A DNA stretch of 64,000 bases, taken from assembly GCF_965363235.1 (NCBI RefSeq), contig NC_134851.1, positions 38,530,321 through 38,594,320 on the forward strand, given 5' to 3'. The notes beneath the pieces are model-generated. The model worked only from the letters and a program-made list of their open reading frames with translations. It did not search any database and was not told the DNA's origin. Below, piece by piece: positions 1 through 11,289 of this stretch. Source of the DNA: Mytilus galloprovincialis (Eukaryota > Mollusca > Bivalvia > Mytilida > Mytilidae). A program made the translations under genes and the position numbers. Numbering within the stretch: the stretch's first letter is position 1; each line of letters starts with the position of its first letter.

Positions 1-1701
1 GTATGTTGTAGGTCAAATTGATAAATATGTAGATATTAATTACAATGACGAACATGATGTTTTCATTTGTATGAATAAAGGAGGCTGTGGGAAGTATGCC
101 ATTAAGACAAAAAAGACAACAAAAAAGTTTGATTAAAACTAAAACAGGAACAACATGGATTGACTAAATAAAAATTAAATGAAAAACCGGTAACATATTA
201 TATTTTTCTCGAACGTATTCGTTAATACTAATCTTTTATTCATCTTTATATGTGATTTACCTTATAGATGATGTGGTGTTAGCCAACCATTAATGTTTTT
301 ATAAAATCAAAATCAAATTTGCTGAAGACTTATCATTTATTCATATAATTTTATTTTTTATTTTTATCTATTTTCGTTTTTTTCCTCTCCCCCCCCAAAA
401 AATGATTCATTGACCAACCGATTACTATCATACAATGAAACCAAACACTCAATACTTAAATCCATTTATTATATATATAAACAATATTTTATTCTATATC
501 TAAATCTAAGCTCAATTCTATTCTATTCTTTGTGTTTGTTTGGTAATTATGAAATAATTTGTTTTTGCGTTATATATACACTATAACAATTTACAAGTTG
601 TCAACCAACATGATATGTACATGCGTTTATAGACGTTCATTTCACGAACTGTTCAAATTATATTTCATATAAACGTCTCATTCTGTTTTTGAGCTTTTTG
701 ATCATATCGCATCTTACGTATTCAGGCATAAAAATACTGATCTCAGAAAAAAATTCCAAAACGGAGAGTCAACAATCAAATGACAAAATCAAAAGCTCAA
801 ACTCATTAAACGAATGGATTACAAATTTCATATTCCTGATTTTGGTCAGACATTTTCTTACGTAGAAAACTGTGGATTTTATCTAGGGTTATATCAATTC
901 ATCCTTTTCTTTCAAAAGTATGATCGTTTCTGATGCTTTTTTCAATATGTATAACATTATTATTTTATTATTCTAATTACTTTTATCATATGACTATTAC
1001 AATGCAAGAAGTTTTGGGATTATTTAAAAGTATATTTTTATAATACCATCTGATCGGAAATAAAAACAAACTGTAAAATTCACTACTTGCTTATTCCAAA
1101 TGAAACCAATTTCGATAACTAAAAGAAAGAAGAAACATAATTATTGCTATTTTACGAAATTGTCCATTAATCTTATGACTGATAATTTCCTTTCTCAGCA
1201 AAGTAGAGTGATATAAACTATTATCGCTAGAAACTAAGGGCACACGTGCCCTTTATAATTGGTCATTTCATATTAGATCTAGATTTTAGAATATTAAAAT
1301 TAATATCTCTTTATTAATTTGTGTGGTCGATGCAATTTAACTTCATAAAAAAATGAATCAAAGGATGTAAACACGTCAAGAGCTATATTATTACTCTATT
1401 ATATATCTTACTAATCTATCATGTATATAGGGATATTTTGTACTTACGTAGTATGATACAACTTGACTAAAAAAAACCCTAACAATGACAGAAGGACTTA
1501 TGAAAAAGTATTTATGGGAAATAATAAATGGAAACCTGTATGTTTAGAAAAATATTTTTAAATCTAAGTTTATTTCATATGATTATCATCAAATTAAGAT
1601 CGTGTCTGAAATTTTATAAAATTTACGCTAATTCCTTTATGAAAATGCATGTTTTAATTATTGATATAGTCCTGATGTGACGAGAACTGTATATTTTTCA
1701 G
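1..1701 (+). other. 5' flank and intron-like sequence of array copy 1; exon 1 missing
   Basis: Positions ~50-110 match the distal 5' flank of other copies (for example ~7660-7700 and ~17240-17290). From ~165 on, the sequence matches intron 1 of copy 3 (the piece around GGTAACA at 188 pairs with ~17755). The ~450 bp that carry the palindrome, TATA box and exon 1 in copies 2-6 are not present. The conserved intron block beginning GACAGAAGGACTT is at 1489 and the splice acceptor TTTTTCAG ends at 1701. Positions ~725-865 hold part of a common mussel repeat (ACGGAGAGTC...AAATCAAAAGCTC). Confidence 0.7.
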
Positions 1702-1721
1702 GTTTCATCGAATCTCAAAAC

Positions 1722-3086
1722 ATGGCATCCTTTTTCGTGCTTACAACTATAGCCATATTGGCTGGCGTGAACGCTTATGGAATGAAAAAGATGATGGGAG
1801 GTATGGGCGGCAAAGGTGGCATGATGGACATGATGCCAATGAAGCCTATGATGCCAATGGAAATGATGCATATGAAGCCTGGTATGCGAATGGAAATGAT
1901 GGGCGGTATGGGCGGTAAAGGTGGCATGATGGACATGATGCCGATAAAGCCTGGTATGCCAATGGAAATGATCGGCGGTATGGGCGGCAAAGGTGGTATG
2001 ATGGACATGATGCCAATGAAACCCAAGATGCAAATGAAACCAATGATGCCAATGGAATTGATGGACGGTATGGGCAGTAAAGGTGGCATGATGGAAATGA
2101 TGCCAATGAAACCTGAGATGCCAATGGAAATGATGGGCGGTATGGGCGGTAAAGGTGGCATGATGGACATGATGCCAATGAAACCAATGATGCCGATGGA
2201 AATGACGGGCGGTATGGGCGGTTAAGGTGGTATGATGGACATGATGCAAATGAAACCAATGATGCCAATGGAAATGATGGGCGGTATGGGAGGCAAAGGT
2301 GGTATGATGGAAATGATGCCAATGGAAATGATGCCGATGAAAATGATGGAAATGAAAGGTAAAATGATGGAAATGATGAAAATGAAAGAAATGATGGACA
2401 TGATGAAAATGAAAGAAATGATGGAGATGAAAGGAAAGATGGAAATGATGAAACCTGATATGCCAATGCCAATGCCAATGATGGACATGATGAAACCTGA
2501 TATGCCGATGCCAATAAAAATGAAAATGATGGAAATGATGAAACCTGATATGCCAATGCCAATGAAAATGAAAATGATGGAAATGATGAAACCTGATATG
2601 CCAATGCCAATGCCAATGATGGACATGATGAAACCTGATATGCCAATGCCAATGAAAATGAAAATGATGGAAATGATGAAACCTGATATGCCAATGCCAA
2701 TGGGAATGATGGACATGATGAAACCAGATATGCCAATGCCAATGGGAATGATGGACATGATGAAGCCTGGTATGCCAATGCCAATGCCAATGATGGACAT
2801 GATGAAACCTGATATGCCAATGCCAATGAAAATGAAATTGATGGAAATGATGAAACCTGATATGCCAATGCCAATGGGAATGATGGACATGATGAAGCCT
2901 GATATGCCAATGCCAATGCCAATGCCAATGATGGACATGATGAAACCTGGTATGCCAATGCCAATGCCAATGCCAATGATGGACATGATGAAGCCAGGTA
3001 TGACAATGCCTATGCCAATGCCAATGATGGACATGATGAAACCTGGTATGCCAATGCCAATGTCAATGAAGAAAGGAGTATATTAA
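1722..3086 (+). pseudogene. Met-rich secreted repeat protein, copy 1 (broken by a nonsense codon)
   Basis: The ATG at 1722 follows a good acceptor (CAG ends at 1701) and starts the family signal peptide (MASFFVLTTIAILAGVNAYG). Next come six Gly-rich repeats (MMGGMGGKGGMMDMMPM type). A TAA at 2223-2225 replaces the AAA (Lys) found at this point in every other repeat, an apparent A-to-T change in GGC GGT AAA. The same frame then stays open to the normal KKGVY stop at 3084-3086, through the Lys/Glu linker (~2320-2445) and about 17 KPD/KPG repeats, so the full reading would be 454 residues. As it stands only a 167-residue N-terminal piece could be made. Together with the missing exon 1, this suggests a dead copy. 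An assembly error at one base is possible. I recognise no named family. Confidence 0.8.
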
Positions 3087-3162
3087 ACAAACGTTTTTTT
3101 TATATAATACTGATGAATATTTATATATAATACGATTCTTAAATAATTGTAGATACTTTGCT

Positions 3163-3168
3163 AATAAA
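3163..3168 (+). terminator. Poly(A) signal of copy 1
   Basis: AATAAA about 77 bp after the stop. It lies in a 3' UTR shared by the family, which carries the conserved piece ACTGATGAATATTTA. Confidence 0.65.
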
Positions 3169-3307
3169 ATGTAAATATCATTCATAATTAAGAATTGTTT
3201 ACTTTTAGCAGTTAATTACTTATTTGTAAAAGAATGACAAATTTGGCAAAATCGCCTATTTGGGACTGAAGTAAATCAGCTTCTCTATCTGCATGAGGTT
3301 AATGTTT

Positions 3308-3511
3308 CGTAATTCTTTTCGTGGATATCAATTTTCGTTGATTGCTAAAAAGTTGCATATTCGTGGATATTTGTTTTCGTGGTTTTGTCAATCTCTGTAA
3401 AAAGCCTATTGAAAATATGTTATTCGTTGAAAATTTTAATTGGTGGCTCACCTGTACCCACGAAACCCACAAAAATTGATATCCATCAAATTATAATGAA
3501 TCCACAGTATT
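3308..3511. mobile_element. MITE-like repeat of the 'TCGTGGATATCAATTTT' type
   Basis: The ends are loosely inverted: TCGTGGATATCAATTTTCGTTG on the left (its first 20 bases are the clearest part) and AAAAATTGATATCCATC... near 3472-3488 on the right, closing with ATGAATCCACAGTAT. Related copies lie at ~16830-17250 and ~19965-20165. There is no coding capacity. Confidence 0.6.
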
Positions 3512-3559
3512 AATCAAAAATAAAAATCAGGAGATAATGTTGTATGTTAGCCAATGAGA

Positions 3560-4160
3560 AAAGTTTCAACCAAATTTGAAATTCGTTGGATGAGAGCAAA
3601 AATAACGAAAAAAAAACCCACATACTTTATAGTCGGTTTTCGAATACCCCAACATGAAAATTAGGAAACAGCTTAATTGAAAAATAATAGCATAATTTAT
3701 AACAATACAATTTACCAAGATTACAGACATAAACCAACAACAAACGCTGAACTGCTGGCTACGATTTTGATAAGGCAATACAGAATGTGACAGGGTGACG
3801 TATTTGAGGAAACATATCGCTAAGCTTGAACGGTGATGTAAAAGTACAACACAAGAACAAACAATTACAATCATTGGAAAGGGCTTAATTGATCAGACCA
3901 ATACAGAGCCTAAAAACATCTATAAAAATATACATCCCTAGAAACAAAACAGACCAAACGAAAAAAAGCAAAAAAAAAAAAGCAAGAGTACTCGCAGTTA
4001 CTGACAGCAAATTCAAAGCCAATTGAAATTAATAAAAAAAATCTGGCATTAAAGACTAGATATCAATCAGTACACATTCAACATGCACTGCATGATGCGA
4101 AAGGACTCATTAACAATCAGAGAAAAACAACATGCCCGTGTGCAAAGCCCCAAAATAGGT
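3560..4160. repeat. SINE-like mussel repeat in the 3' flank of copy 1
   Basis: AT-rich, non-coding repeat with pieces such as GGGCTTAATTGATCAGACCA (3881), ACTCGCAGTTACTGACAGC and ATCAATCAGTACACATTCAAC. The same block lies 3' of copy 2 (~11560-11905) and copy 3 (~22680-22945). I recognise it as common in mussel genomes. Confidence 0.6.
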
Positions 4161-4199
4161 ACCTTGAATATGCATATAAGTATACAATAGTATTGTAAA

Positions 4200-5215
4200 A
4201 CAACTTCAGTCTATTATGCTTTAGGTAGTAGCTCTGGAAACGAAAACAACTTGAGTATGGTGAGGTAGAGATGTAATGCAAATGAGGGCTTTATATTCGT
4301 CAACTTCAAATTGGAAATTGTAATTGTGGTGTTCTCCTCATGCACTTTTTTCTATAAGTGTTGGCTGTGTGCTTTGTTGCCATGAGTCATATGCCTTTCT
4401 GTAAATAATGTTTTGTATTCCTCTGATATAATCTTCACTTGATTGACTCTTACTTAATAATCACATGTATTGTAACGTTCCGGGGTCAGGATACCCGTTG
4501 TTACTTATGTGGGCCTCTGGTGTAGGAAGTAATTATAACCATCATATTGTACTTCATATATTGTATTAATACTATTATTTCTCTTAAGCAATACAACAAA
4601 TACAGTGGTTCGTAAAACACATGAATAGAGATATATCTTAATATAGATACAGGTACATTTATCTCTAAAAGCTAAAATTATTCCTTATAATACTTGGTGC
4701 GAGGAAAACTAGTTGGTCCACAACAAATGATTTGAGCCCCTTTTTGGTGCAGGTTAAATATATTTGACATTGTAATAAAATAAAGATAAGTAAAATATTA
4801 TTAATTGAATATTTAAAAGCTACCTATTTAATTGAAATATTTTTTTCACCAACTTATTTCACTTGGTGCGGCACCGAGCAAATCTGCTTAGTGCAAGCCT
4901 AAATATAAACACTGACTTTGCAGCTTGGTTCAATACGGCAGACGACGGAGTTTATGGGTAGTCTCCGATTAATGACTTAAAATATTTTACTATAGTTTTG
5001 AAAAAGACATTTACTAATTTCTGTCATAAGCTAATATCATTTTGTGTCATATTCCAGCATAAACAATCTTTTGCTTGGTGCAATATGATTGTGTTTTACA
5101 ATTCTGAAACTAGCGAGCGTTGCGCATCGACACGAAAAGCCTACTCGGAGCATGCAAACTTGCTACATACACTTTTGGCTCCGCCCACAAATGTCATAAT
5201 ACACATAAAAGCATA
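4200..5215. other. Unrecognised spacer; 4650-5215 is duplicated behind copy 2
   Basis: No gene is supported. The part from ~4650, with landmarks CACTTGGTGCGGCACCGAGC (4860) and GCAGACGACGGAGTTTA (~4936), recurs at ~12700-13200. It is therefore part of the duplicated unit. Short ORFs here differ between the two copies and look meaningless. Confidence 0.55.
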
Positions 5216-5216
5216 A

Positions 5217-5600
5217 AGAAGCTATCAATCTGTTCCTCAAAAGTCTTTGAAACACTTGTATGTCATCTAAATAGACATGTTTTTTTTTATGTTAATCCGT
5301 TCAAAGACAGCAGGATCATTAGAAGTTCCAAAAGTTGAAACAGTAACCTGCCAAAGCACACTACCTTTAAATGAAAAGGCTGGTTTGGGGCGTTCTTCTG
5401 GAGTGATGGTTATTTGATAATAGCCACTCTTTAAATCGAGCTTGTAATATCATTTTGATCTTGCAACAACATCAAAAGTATGTAAGGTTTTAAATGTGAA
5501 TATAAAATTGTTTAATGATTTAACAGACGTTAATCATTACAGAAACGAATCTGTCATCTTTCTTACTAGGGAACACCAGGGGCTTGTACTTGGCTCAATT
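5217..5600 (-). mobile_element. Ty3/gypsy-type pol fragment (fossil)
   Basis: Minus-strand pieces resemble the reverse-transcriptase region of Ty3/gypsy elements, including a LDLKSGYYQI-like piece, an ERPKPAF-like piece and a YLDD-like piece. Only this part of pol is seen and no LTR was found. It is broken many times over and is old: the same remnant is at 13205-13650, so the insertion predates the duplication that made copies 1 and 2. Confidence 0.7.
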
Positions 5601-5639
5601 ATTCCTTATTCAGCTATTTTAGATATTTCAATTTCAGCT

Positions 5640-6010
5640 TTTAGTATCTTAGCAAGATGAACACGGTGTTACATTAAGTGAGCTTGACCTGTGTCAATAG
5701 TATGCTATATCAGCTAAATTCTACCAATGTCCGTCACGAACTTGGAGAAAGAATCTTGAAATTAAATAAAACGTCTTTAAGTTGAATTTTTTGGTTTTCT
5801 GATTAATCAGTCCGCTGAATCTTTTTAAAAAAACAGACGAGTCGTTCTTTGAAATACCCATTGTTCATCATTTTTCTGCTCATACACTGTTGACGTTTTA
5901 CAACGTATGAGTAGCAGTTGCAAGCCAATGCATACAGAATTAGTCGGGAAATGAATATCCAATACGCAGGTGAAGTTGGTACATTGTTACTAAGGTAGGT
6001 AAATTTCTAA
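5640..6010 (-). mobile_element. Penelope-like reverse transcriptase fragment, C-terminal part
   Basis: Minus strand. It is homologous to ~13651-13930, which reads like the C-terminal RT part of this family (NFEIINFPNL, then SPAYGI). It is broken. It continues in minus orientation at 6614-6860 beyond a younger plus-strand insertion. Confidence 0.6.
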
Positions 6011-6613
6011 ATTGAAATCGTCTCGTTTGTTAGAAAACAAAACTGTACAACAAAAGTGATGATTTCAGCTTCCCAATTGTAAACTTTCCATTTCTATGTA
6101 GCAAAATTGCAGAAGCGCCTGCATATGGAGTATTTATCTCCTAATTGATACGATATTACCGGGCTTGTATTTCCTATCATGATTTCCTTAATAAAGGATT
6201 GCTGCTCACAGGGAAGCTATTAAACCAAGAGTTCTAAATGGTGAAGTTGAAATCATCCCTTCATAACTTTTACGGACGCCATCACGAGCTGGTTGACTGT
6301 TATAAAATAACCGTTTCACAGATGATATCGAATTTGTTCCTCATGTCGTAATTACAATACAAACCCCTTTCACCTAAGTGACCTACCAAATTAGGCTATT
6401 TAAATTAAGTAACATGAAGGATGCCACATGTGGAGCAGGATCTGCTTACCCTTCCGGAGCACATGAGATCACCCCCTGTTTTTTTTTTTTTGCTTGATCT
6501 TTAGTTTTCTATGTTGTGTTTGCTTTGCTATTATTTTCTGTTTGTCTTTTTATTTTTAGCAAAGGCGTTCTCATTTATTTTCAATATATGAGTTTAACCT
6601 GGTATCGTTCGTC
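6011..6613 (+). mobile_element. Penelope-like element, 3' end (RT tail plus 3' UTR), nested
   Basis: Plus strand. It reads DDFSFPIVNFPFL at ~6060, then NFYGRHHELVD at ~6270, and runs into the 3' tail that is scattered alone elsewhere in the window (GTGGAGCAGGATCTGCTTAC at 6429, then ...TTCGTCCCTC near 6608). It is 5'-truncated and broken. It sits inside an older minus-strand fragment of the same broad family and is absent at the matching place behind copy 2, so it is younger than that duplication. Confidence 0.7.
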
Positions 6614-6860
6614 CCTCATTTTCAGTTGAAGTCAATCAGAAAAATTTGGATTGTTAATGGAAATAGCATCATCAATATATCTGAATGTGAAATTAAATGT
6701 TCTTGTTTTAATACACTTGTTGTTGACAAATGTCTGAATAAATTCGACTCATACATGGTCATATGAAGAAAGAAAATTATAATATGATTCGCATCTCATC
6801 TTGTCTAATGATGTTTTTGTATGTGGGATACATGAGTGCACATTGATTCAAATTTCCTTA
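6614..6860 (-). mobile_element. Penelope-like RT fragment, YIDD part
   Basis: Minus strand. The reverse complement gives FNFTFRYIDDAISINNPNF, the core RT motif region. The matching copy is at ~13985-14235. It is the upstream continuation of 5640-6010, split by the nested insertion. Broken. Confidence 0.65.
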
Positions 6861-7806
6861 ACAAGAGACTCGTAATAGTACGATTTGAATACAAATACAA
6901 GACACAAAAAGTTGTTCAATGTACGTTTTGCCCATAATCTTACTTTAAAAAAAGGGTTTAATTGTATAAAAATTACACTTATTCATGTTATTCAAACATC
7001 CATACATTATTCTTATTCACATGATATCTTGTTTTATACAAATATCTTTAGAAATAATACCACCACCTAGGGATGTTATGCATGATCCCTAAATTGTTGA
7101 TTGCAACCAAAGGAAAACATAGATGTTAATTTCGGAATAAAACATTATGATGATTGTGACGAAACGAAGATGTAGCATTATGTATAACTTAATTGATTTT
7201 GAATTGCAATTTAAAACCTAAAACTAAAAAGCACTTACAAATAAAACTATAAAGAAACAACCCTAACGTAAAAAATATTTTGGTTATGTAATTTTGAAAT
7301 TTTGTCCACGAAAAATTGAAAATTTTGCTTTTACCTGAAACAGTCGTACATCAACTGATAAACTAGTATCTCAAAAAGTGACAAATTAATGCATATTTAT
7401 CTATAATGGAACCTAATTGGAATTTGTGTCACAATTTAAAAGAAAAAACAAATTTGAGAACGTTTCTGTATTGCTTGTTATTCTAATTTCTTACCAAAAT
7501 GTTTTTCTTACGTCCATTAAATAGCCACCTCTGTATTCATGTCACCAAACACACCAACAATTGTTCTTTTGATCAGAAATAGTTAAATCCATGTCAACAT
7601 TGATTAAGTAAAATGTAGTTTATGTTATGTGGCAACAATCTAGAACACATCCACACGATGTTTTCATTTGTATAGATAAAGGATGGTAGGAGAAATATGT
7701 CAATGATGCAAAAAAAAAAAAAAAAAAAAAAAGCAAAAAGGCATGTTTTACTATGAACCCTTACAAAATATGTGTGTCAGTTAAAGTGTTAATTTTATGG
7801 TATGGT
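6861..7806 (+). other. Spacer and distal 5' flank of copy 2
   Basis: No gene is supported before ~7260. From ~7260 the sequence matches the distal flank of copy 3 (~16190 on), with shared landmarks AACTAGTATC, TTGATCAGAAATAG and AAATCCATGTCAACATTGAT. A run of about 22 A residues lies at 7710-7732. The flank leads into the proximal promoter. Confidence 0.5.
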
Positions 7807-7989
7807 AAAGATTATGTATTTTATGACAAACATTTGTCGGACATGGTTATCGTGTAAGGACTATCACATAATTTTGATGAAATAAAATGTCGTTGCATAT
7901 CTTTAATAAAACTTATGTTCTATTACGTAATGAGCTTAATAAGCAGAAATTATAGATTGTATAAATAGGAGGAATATGATTGTAACGAT
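7807..7989 (+). promoter_or_regulatory. Promoter of copy 2
   Basis: A block conserved in copies 2-6. It has TCGGACATGGTTATCGTG (7837), then the imperfect palindrome with half-site TAATAAAACWT at 7904-7925, the bZIP-like site TTACGTAA (7923-7930), an AT-rich homeobox-like TTAATAAGC (7936), and the TATA box TATAAATAGG at 7960-7969. Transcription should start about 30 bp further on, near 7990. The element names are by resemblance only. Confidence 0.7.
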
Positions 7990-8046
7990 CGCAGAACTTT
8001 CCTCGGCCTTCCATCGATACCAACTTGCCACCTAGTTAAAACTCAG
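7990..8046 (+). other. Non-coding exon 1 of copy 2
   Basis: Conserved sequence GCAGAACTTTCC...CTTGCCACCTAG...CTCAG ending in a consensus donor (CAG/GTAAG at 8047). It has no ATG in a usable frame. The start is estimated from the TATA box. It would splice to the acceptor at 9979-9980, leaving a 15-base 5' UTR piece in exon 2. Confidence 0.65.
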
Positions 8047-9980
8047 GTAAGACAGTAAATCACTTATTATCACCCCTCAGTATAGTACATTAATGATGTA
8101 CTTAGGCGAAAAAAATTAACTTAAACTTAAAACTATAAGACAGAGAAACATTAGTGAAGCCTTAAATATTCATAGGTCAGGGAACTCTTGTTCCAGCTAT
8201 CTGATTAAAAAAATATATAAAGGAAAGACAGACTCGGACGTTACCTTATATTTGCATTAGTATCAATTGGGTCTTAAATCGAAATAAAATAAATCTAGCT
8301 AAAGGATCTGCTTACATTTTGATGATATTTTATGGGCTATCAAATACACCTTAGATCTATTACAATTATATTTCTTATAAACGACTCATTCTTTTACGGA
8401 TATATTTGTTCATTTGTCATCAAATGTATTCAGTTATCAATTTATCATAACCTTCAAACGTTTTGTGTTTGATCGTAACTGATGATGATAAATACCTAAG
8501 ACCGCTTTCGATACTTTGATCCAATAAGTACTAAATTCATATGAACTCTAAAATGCGAGTAGTTTTGGGACGGATTAATTGAAAACATATTTGTCATAAT
8601 ATGATGTGATAAAAACTGCAAAAATTACTACATGGTTATTAACAAGGAAGTCAATTTACGCTAAATAAAACAAGGGATTAACACAGTCAAATAAATCAAC
8701 GAGTGATCAACACCACTATACTAGTAATCCCAAGAGCTGTACTCGGGATTATATATTGGTTGAGGATCGATACAGGGTGTGATATTGAAAAAAAAACCCA
8801 ACACTTAAAAAATTTTTCAACTATATGTTTTCTCCTGTAAGTTAATGTAATACAGATAGGGGTTTGGGAACACATTTACTAACGTGACGAGACGTCATAA
8901 AAGTTTTTTGGGTTTGATAAAGCTTTTGCTACAGTTCCTGATATCTATATCTTTTCTATTAATACTAGTCTTATATTTGTGAATGGATATATGTTGTAAA
9001 GAGCTCGAGCTTATGGTAATTTTAATATTATACAAGTTTGAGCTTTTTAAAAAACTGTGGCCTGCTTCGCTCTATCATAATTTAAGGTAATATGTGTGCA
9101 GATGGCTTTTGATTTAGTATTGGAAATGCGTAATTTTTAGAAATTGATTTACTTGAAGAGTGCATTATACACCCGTGTTTTTAAAATGTTGTTCTCTTTA
9201 CGACTATGCAGGTTGTGCATGTCTGGGTATGTGTCTAGATTGGCAGAAATTATAAAATACAAATAATACATTTTTGTTAACATTGTATAGGAACATTGTT
9301 TAGTAAAAAAAATCGTGCATATTGCAAATTAACAAATACACACGTTCTTATAATTGATATTTCAATTTCAGTTTGCATTATATGCATAATTAAAACAAAT
9401 ATGAATTAAGAACAGTTGAACGGATATGAAATACACATTTCCGGCATTTGATCTCTTATCCTGTGACGGGAAAAGTCTGTAATAATTTAAATAATTTAAG
9501 CCAATAGCAGTTGTTGTATCTTTGCCGCATCGTTTAGCAACCAATCAGAATCTTTATGTGATAAGTTTTCAATTCAAGACGGCGTGTATGTCGATTGAAA
9601 CTAATAGCTCCGAACTGTGATGCCAAGCAATAATTCGCTGTTATAATCACTGTATAATAAATAGTATCTTCACGGATGGTTGATTTTACACTGGTCTCGG
9701 TGAGATATGACAGAAAAACTGACTTCACGCAATTTCACGCAAAAGTAACAATGACAGAAGGACTTTAAATACATTTACTTATTAAAAAGAATAAATGGAT
9801 AACTGTATTTTCAGATAAAAAAATATAAATCTAAAAAGTTCATTATATTCTTTCATTTGTAAATCATTTGGTTAAGATCGTGTATTCAATTTTAGGAATT
9901 ATTCGCTGACTACCTTTGAAAAAATGCATGTATGAATTATTAATATAATTCTGATATAACAATAACTGCATGTTTTGTAG
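8047..9980 (+). other. Intron 1 of copy 2
   Basis: 1,934 bp, from GTAAGA to TTTTGTAG. It is AT-rich and homologous in patches to the introns of other copies, for example ACGACTCATTC at ~8382 and the conserved GACAGAAGGACTT block at 9753. No gene or clear transposon is recognised inside it. Confidence 0.6.
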
Positions 9981-9995
9981 GTTTCGTCGAATCTC

Positions 9996-11147
9996 ATGAT
10001 GGCATCATTTTTCGTGTTTACAACTGTAGCCTTATTGGCTGGCGTGAACGCCTATGGCATGAAAAAGATGATGGGAGGTATGGGCGGCAAAGGTGCCATG
10101 ATGGACATGATGCCAATGAAACCTGAGATGCCAATGGAAATGATGGGCGGTATGGGCGGTAAAGGTGGCATGATGGAAATGATGCCAATGAAACCAATGA
10201 TGAACATGATGCCGATGAAGCCTGATATGCCAATGGAAATGATGGGCGGAATGGGCGGTAAAGGTGGCATGATGGACATGATGCCAATGAAGCCAATGAA
10301 GCCGATGGAAATGATGCCGATGAAGCCTGATATGCCAATGGAAATGATGGGCGGTATGGGCGGTAAAGGTGGTATGATGGACATGATGCCAATGAAACCA
10401 ATGATGCCAATGGAAATGATGGACGGTATGGGCGGCAAAGGTGGCATGATGGAAATGATGCCAATGGAAATGATGGGCGGTATGGGAGGTAAAGGTGGCA
10501 TGATGGAAATGATGCCAATGGAAATGATGCCGATGAAAATGATGGAAATGAAAGGTAAAATGGAAATGATGAAAATGATGCCAATGATGGAAATGAAATG
10601 TAAAATGATGGAAATGATGAAAATGAAAGAAATGATGGACATGATGAAAATGAAAGAAATGATGGAGATGAAAGGAAAGATGGAAATGATGCCTAAAATG
10701 ATGGAAATGATGAAGCCTGATATGCAAATGCCAATGCCAATGCCAATGATGGACATGATGAAACCAGATATGCCAATGCCAATGCCAATGATGGACATGA
10801 TGAAACCAGATATGCCAATGCCAATGCCAATGATGAAAATGATGGAAATGATGAAGCCTGATATGCCGATGCCAATGAAAATGAAAATGATGGAAATGAT
10901 GAAACCTGATATGCCAATGCCAATGCCAATGGGAATGATGGAAATGATGAAGCCTGATATGCCAATGCCAATGCCAATGGGAATGATGGAAATGATGAAA
11001 CCTGATATGCCAATGCCAATGAAAATGAAAATGATGGAAATGATGAAACCTGATATGCCAATGCCAATGCCAATGATGGACATGATGAAACCTGATATGC
11101 CAATGCCAATGTCAATGCCCATGCCAATGAAAAAAGGAGTATATTAA
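9996..11147 (+). CDS. Met-rich secreted repeat protein, copy 2 (intact, 383 aa)
   Basis: Single coding exon opening right after the acceptor at 9980. There are two adjacent ATGs (9996 and 9999). The second is the one shared by paralogues, so the mature sequence is the same either way. The signal peptide (ASFFVFTTVALLAGVNA) is followed by seven Gly-rich repeats of the MMGGMGGKGGMM(D/E)MMPMKP kind, a Lys/Glu/Met linker (~residues 185-235), then about eleven MMKPDMPMPM repeats and the tail KKGVY. The linker holds the only cysteine seen in the family (TGT at 10599-10601, GGT in paralogues). The protein should be secreted, flexible and cationic in patches. MxM and MxxM spacing resembles copper-binding Met motifs (CTR1/PcoC type), which is inference. 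A shell/byssus matrix or antioxidant role is equally possible. Confidence is high that this is a gene, low on function. Confidence 0.9.
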   Translation: MMASFFVFTTVALLAGVNAYGMKKMMGGMGGKGAMMDMMPMKPEMPMEMMGGMGGKGGMMEMMPMKPMMNMMPMKPDMPMEMMGGMGGKGGMMDMMPMKPMKPMEMMPMKPDMPMEMMGGMGGKGGMMDMMPMKPMMPMEMMDGMGGKGGMMEMMPMEMMGGMGGKGGMMEMMPMEMMPMKMMEMKGKMEMMKMMPMMEMKCKMMEMMKMKEMMDMMKMKEMMEMKGKMEMMPKMMEMMKPDMQMPMPMPMMDMMKPDMPMPMPMMDMMKPDMPMPMPMMKMMEMMKPDMPMPMKMKMMEMMKPDMPMPMPMGMMEMMKPDMPMPMPMGMMEMMKPDMPMPMKMKMMEMMKPDMPMPMPMMDMMKPDMPMPMSMPMPMKKGVY

Positions 11148-11215
11148 ACAAACATTTTAGTACTGATGAATATTTACATATTATTTAAATTTAAAGCAGT
11201 TGTAGATAATTTGCC

Positions 11216-11221
11216 AATAAA
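11216..11221 (+). terminator. Poly(A) signal of copy 2
   Basis: AATAAA about 70 bp after the stop, in the conserved family 3' UTR. Confidence 0.7.
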
Positions 11222-11289
11222 TGTATGTATCATTCATAATTAAAATTGTTTACCTATTAGTAAAAAGATGCCCATATGGGATGAAAGCG

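Noticed and set aside
1677-1721. In-frame upstream ATG extending copy 1, and likewise 20874 for copy 3
   Set aside because: These ATGs lie in the intron, before the conserved splice acceptor. The signal peptide starts at 1722 and 20904 as in the paralogues.
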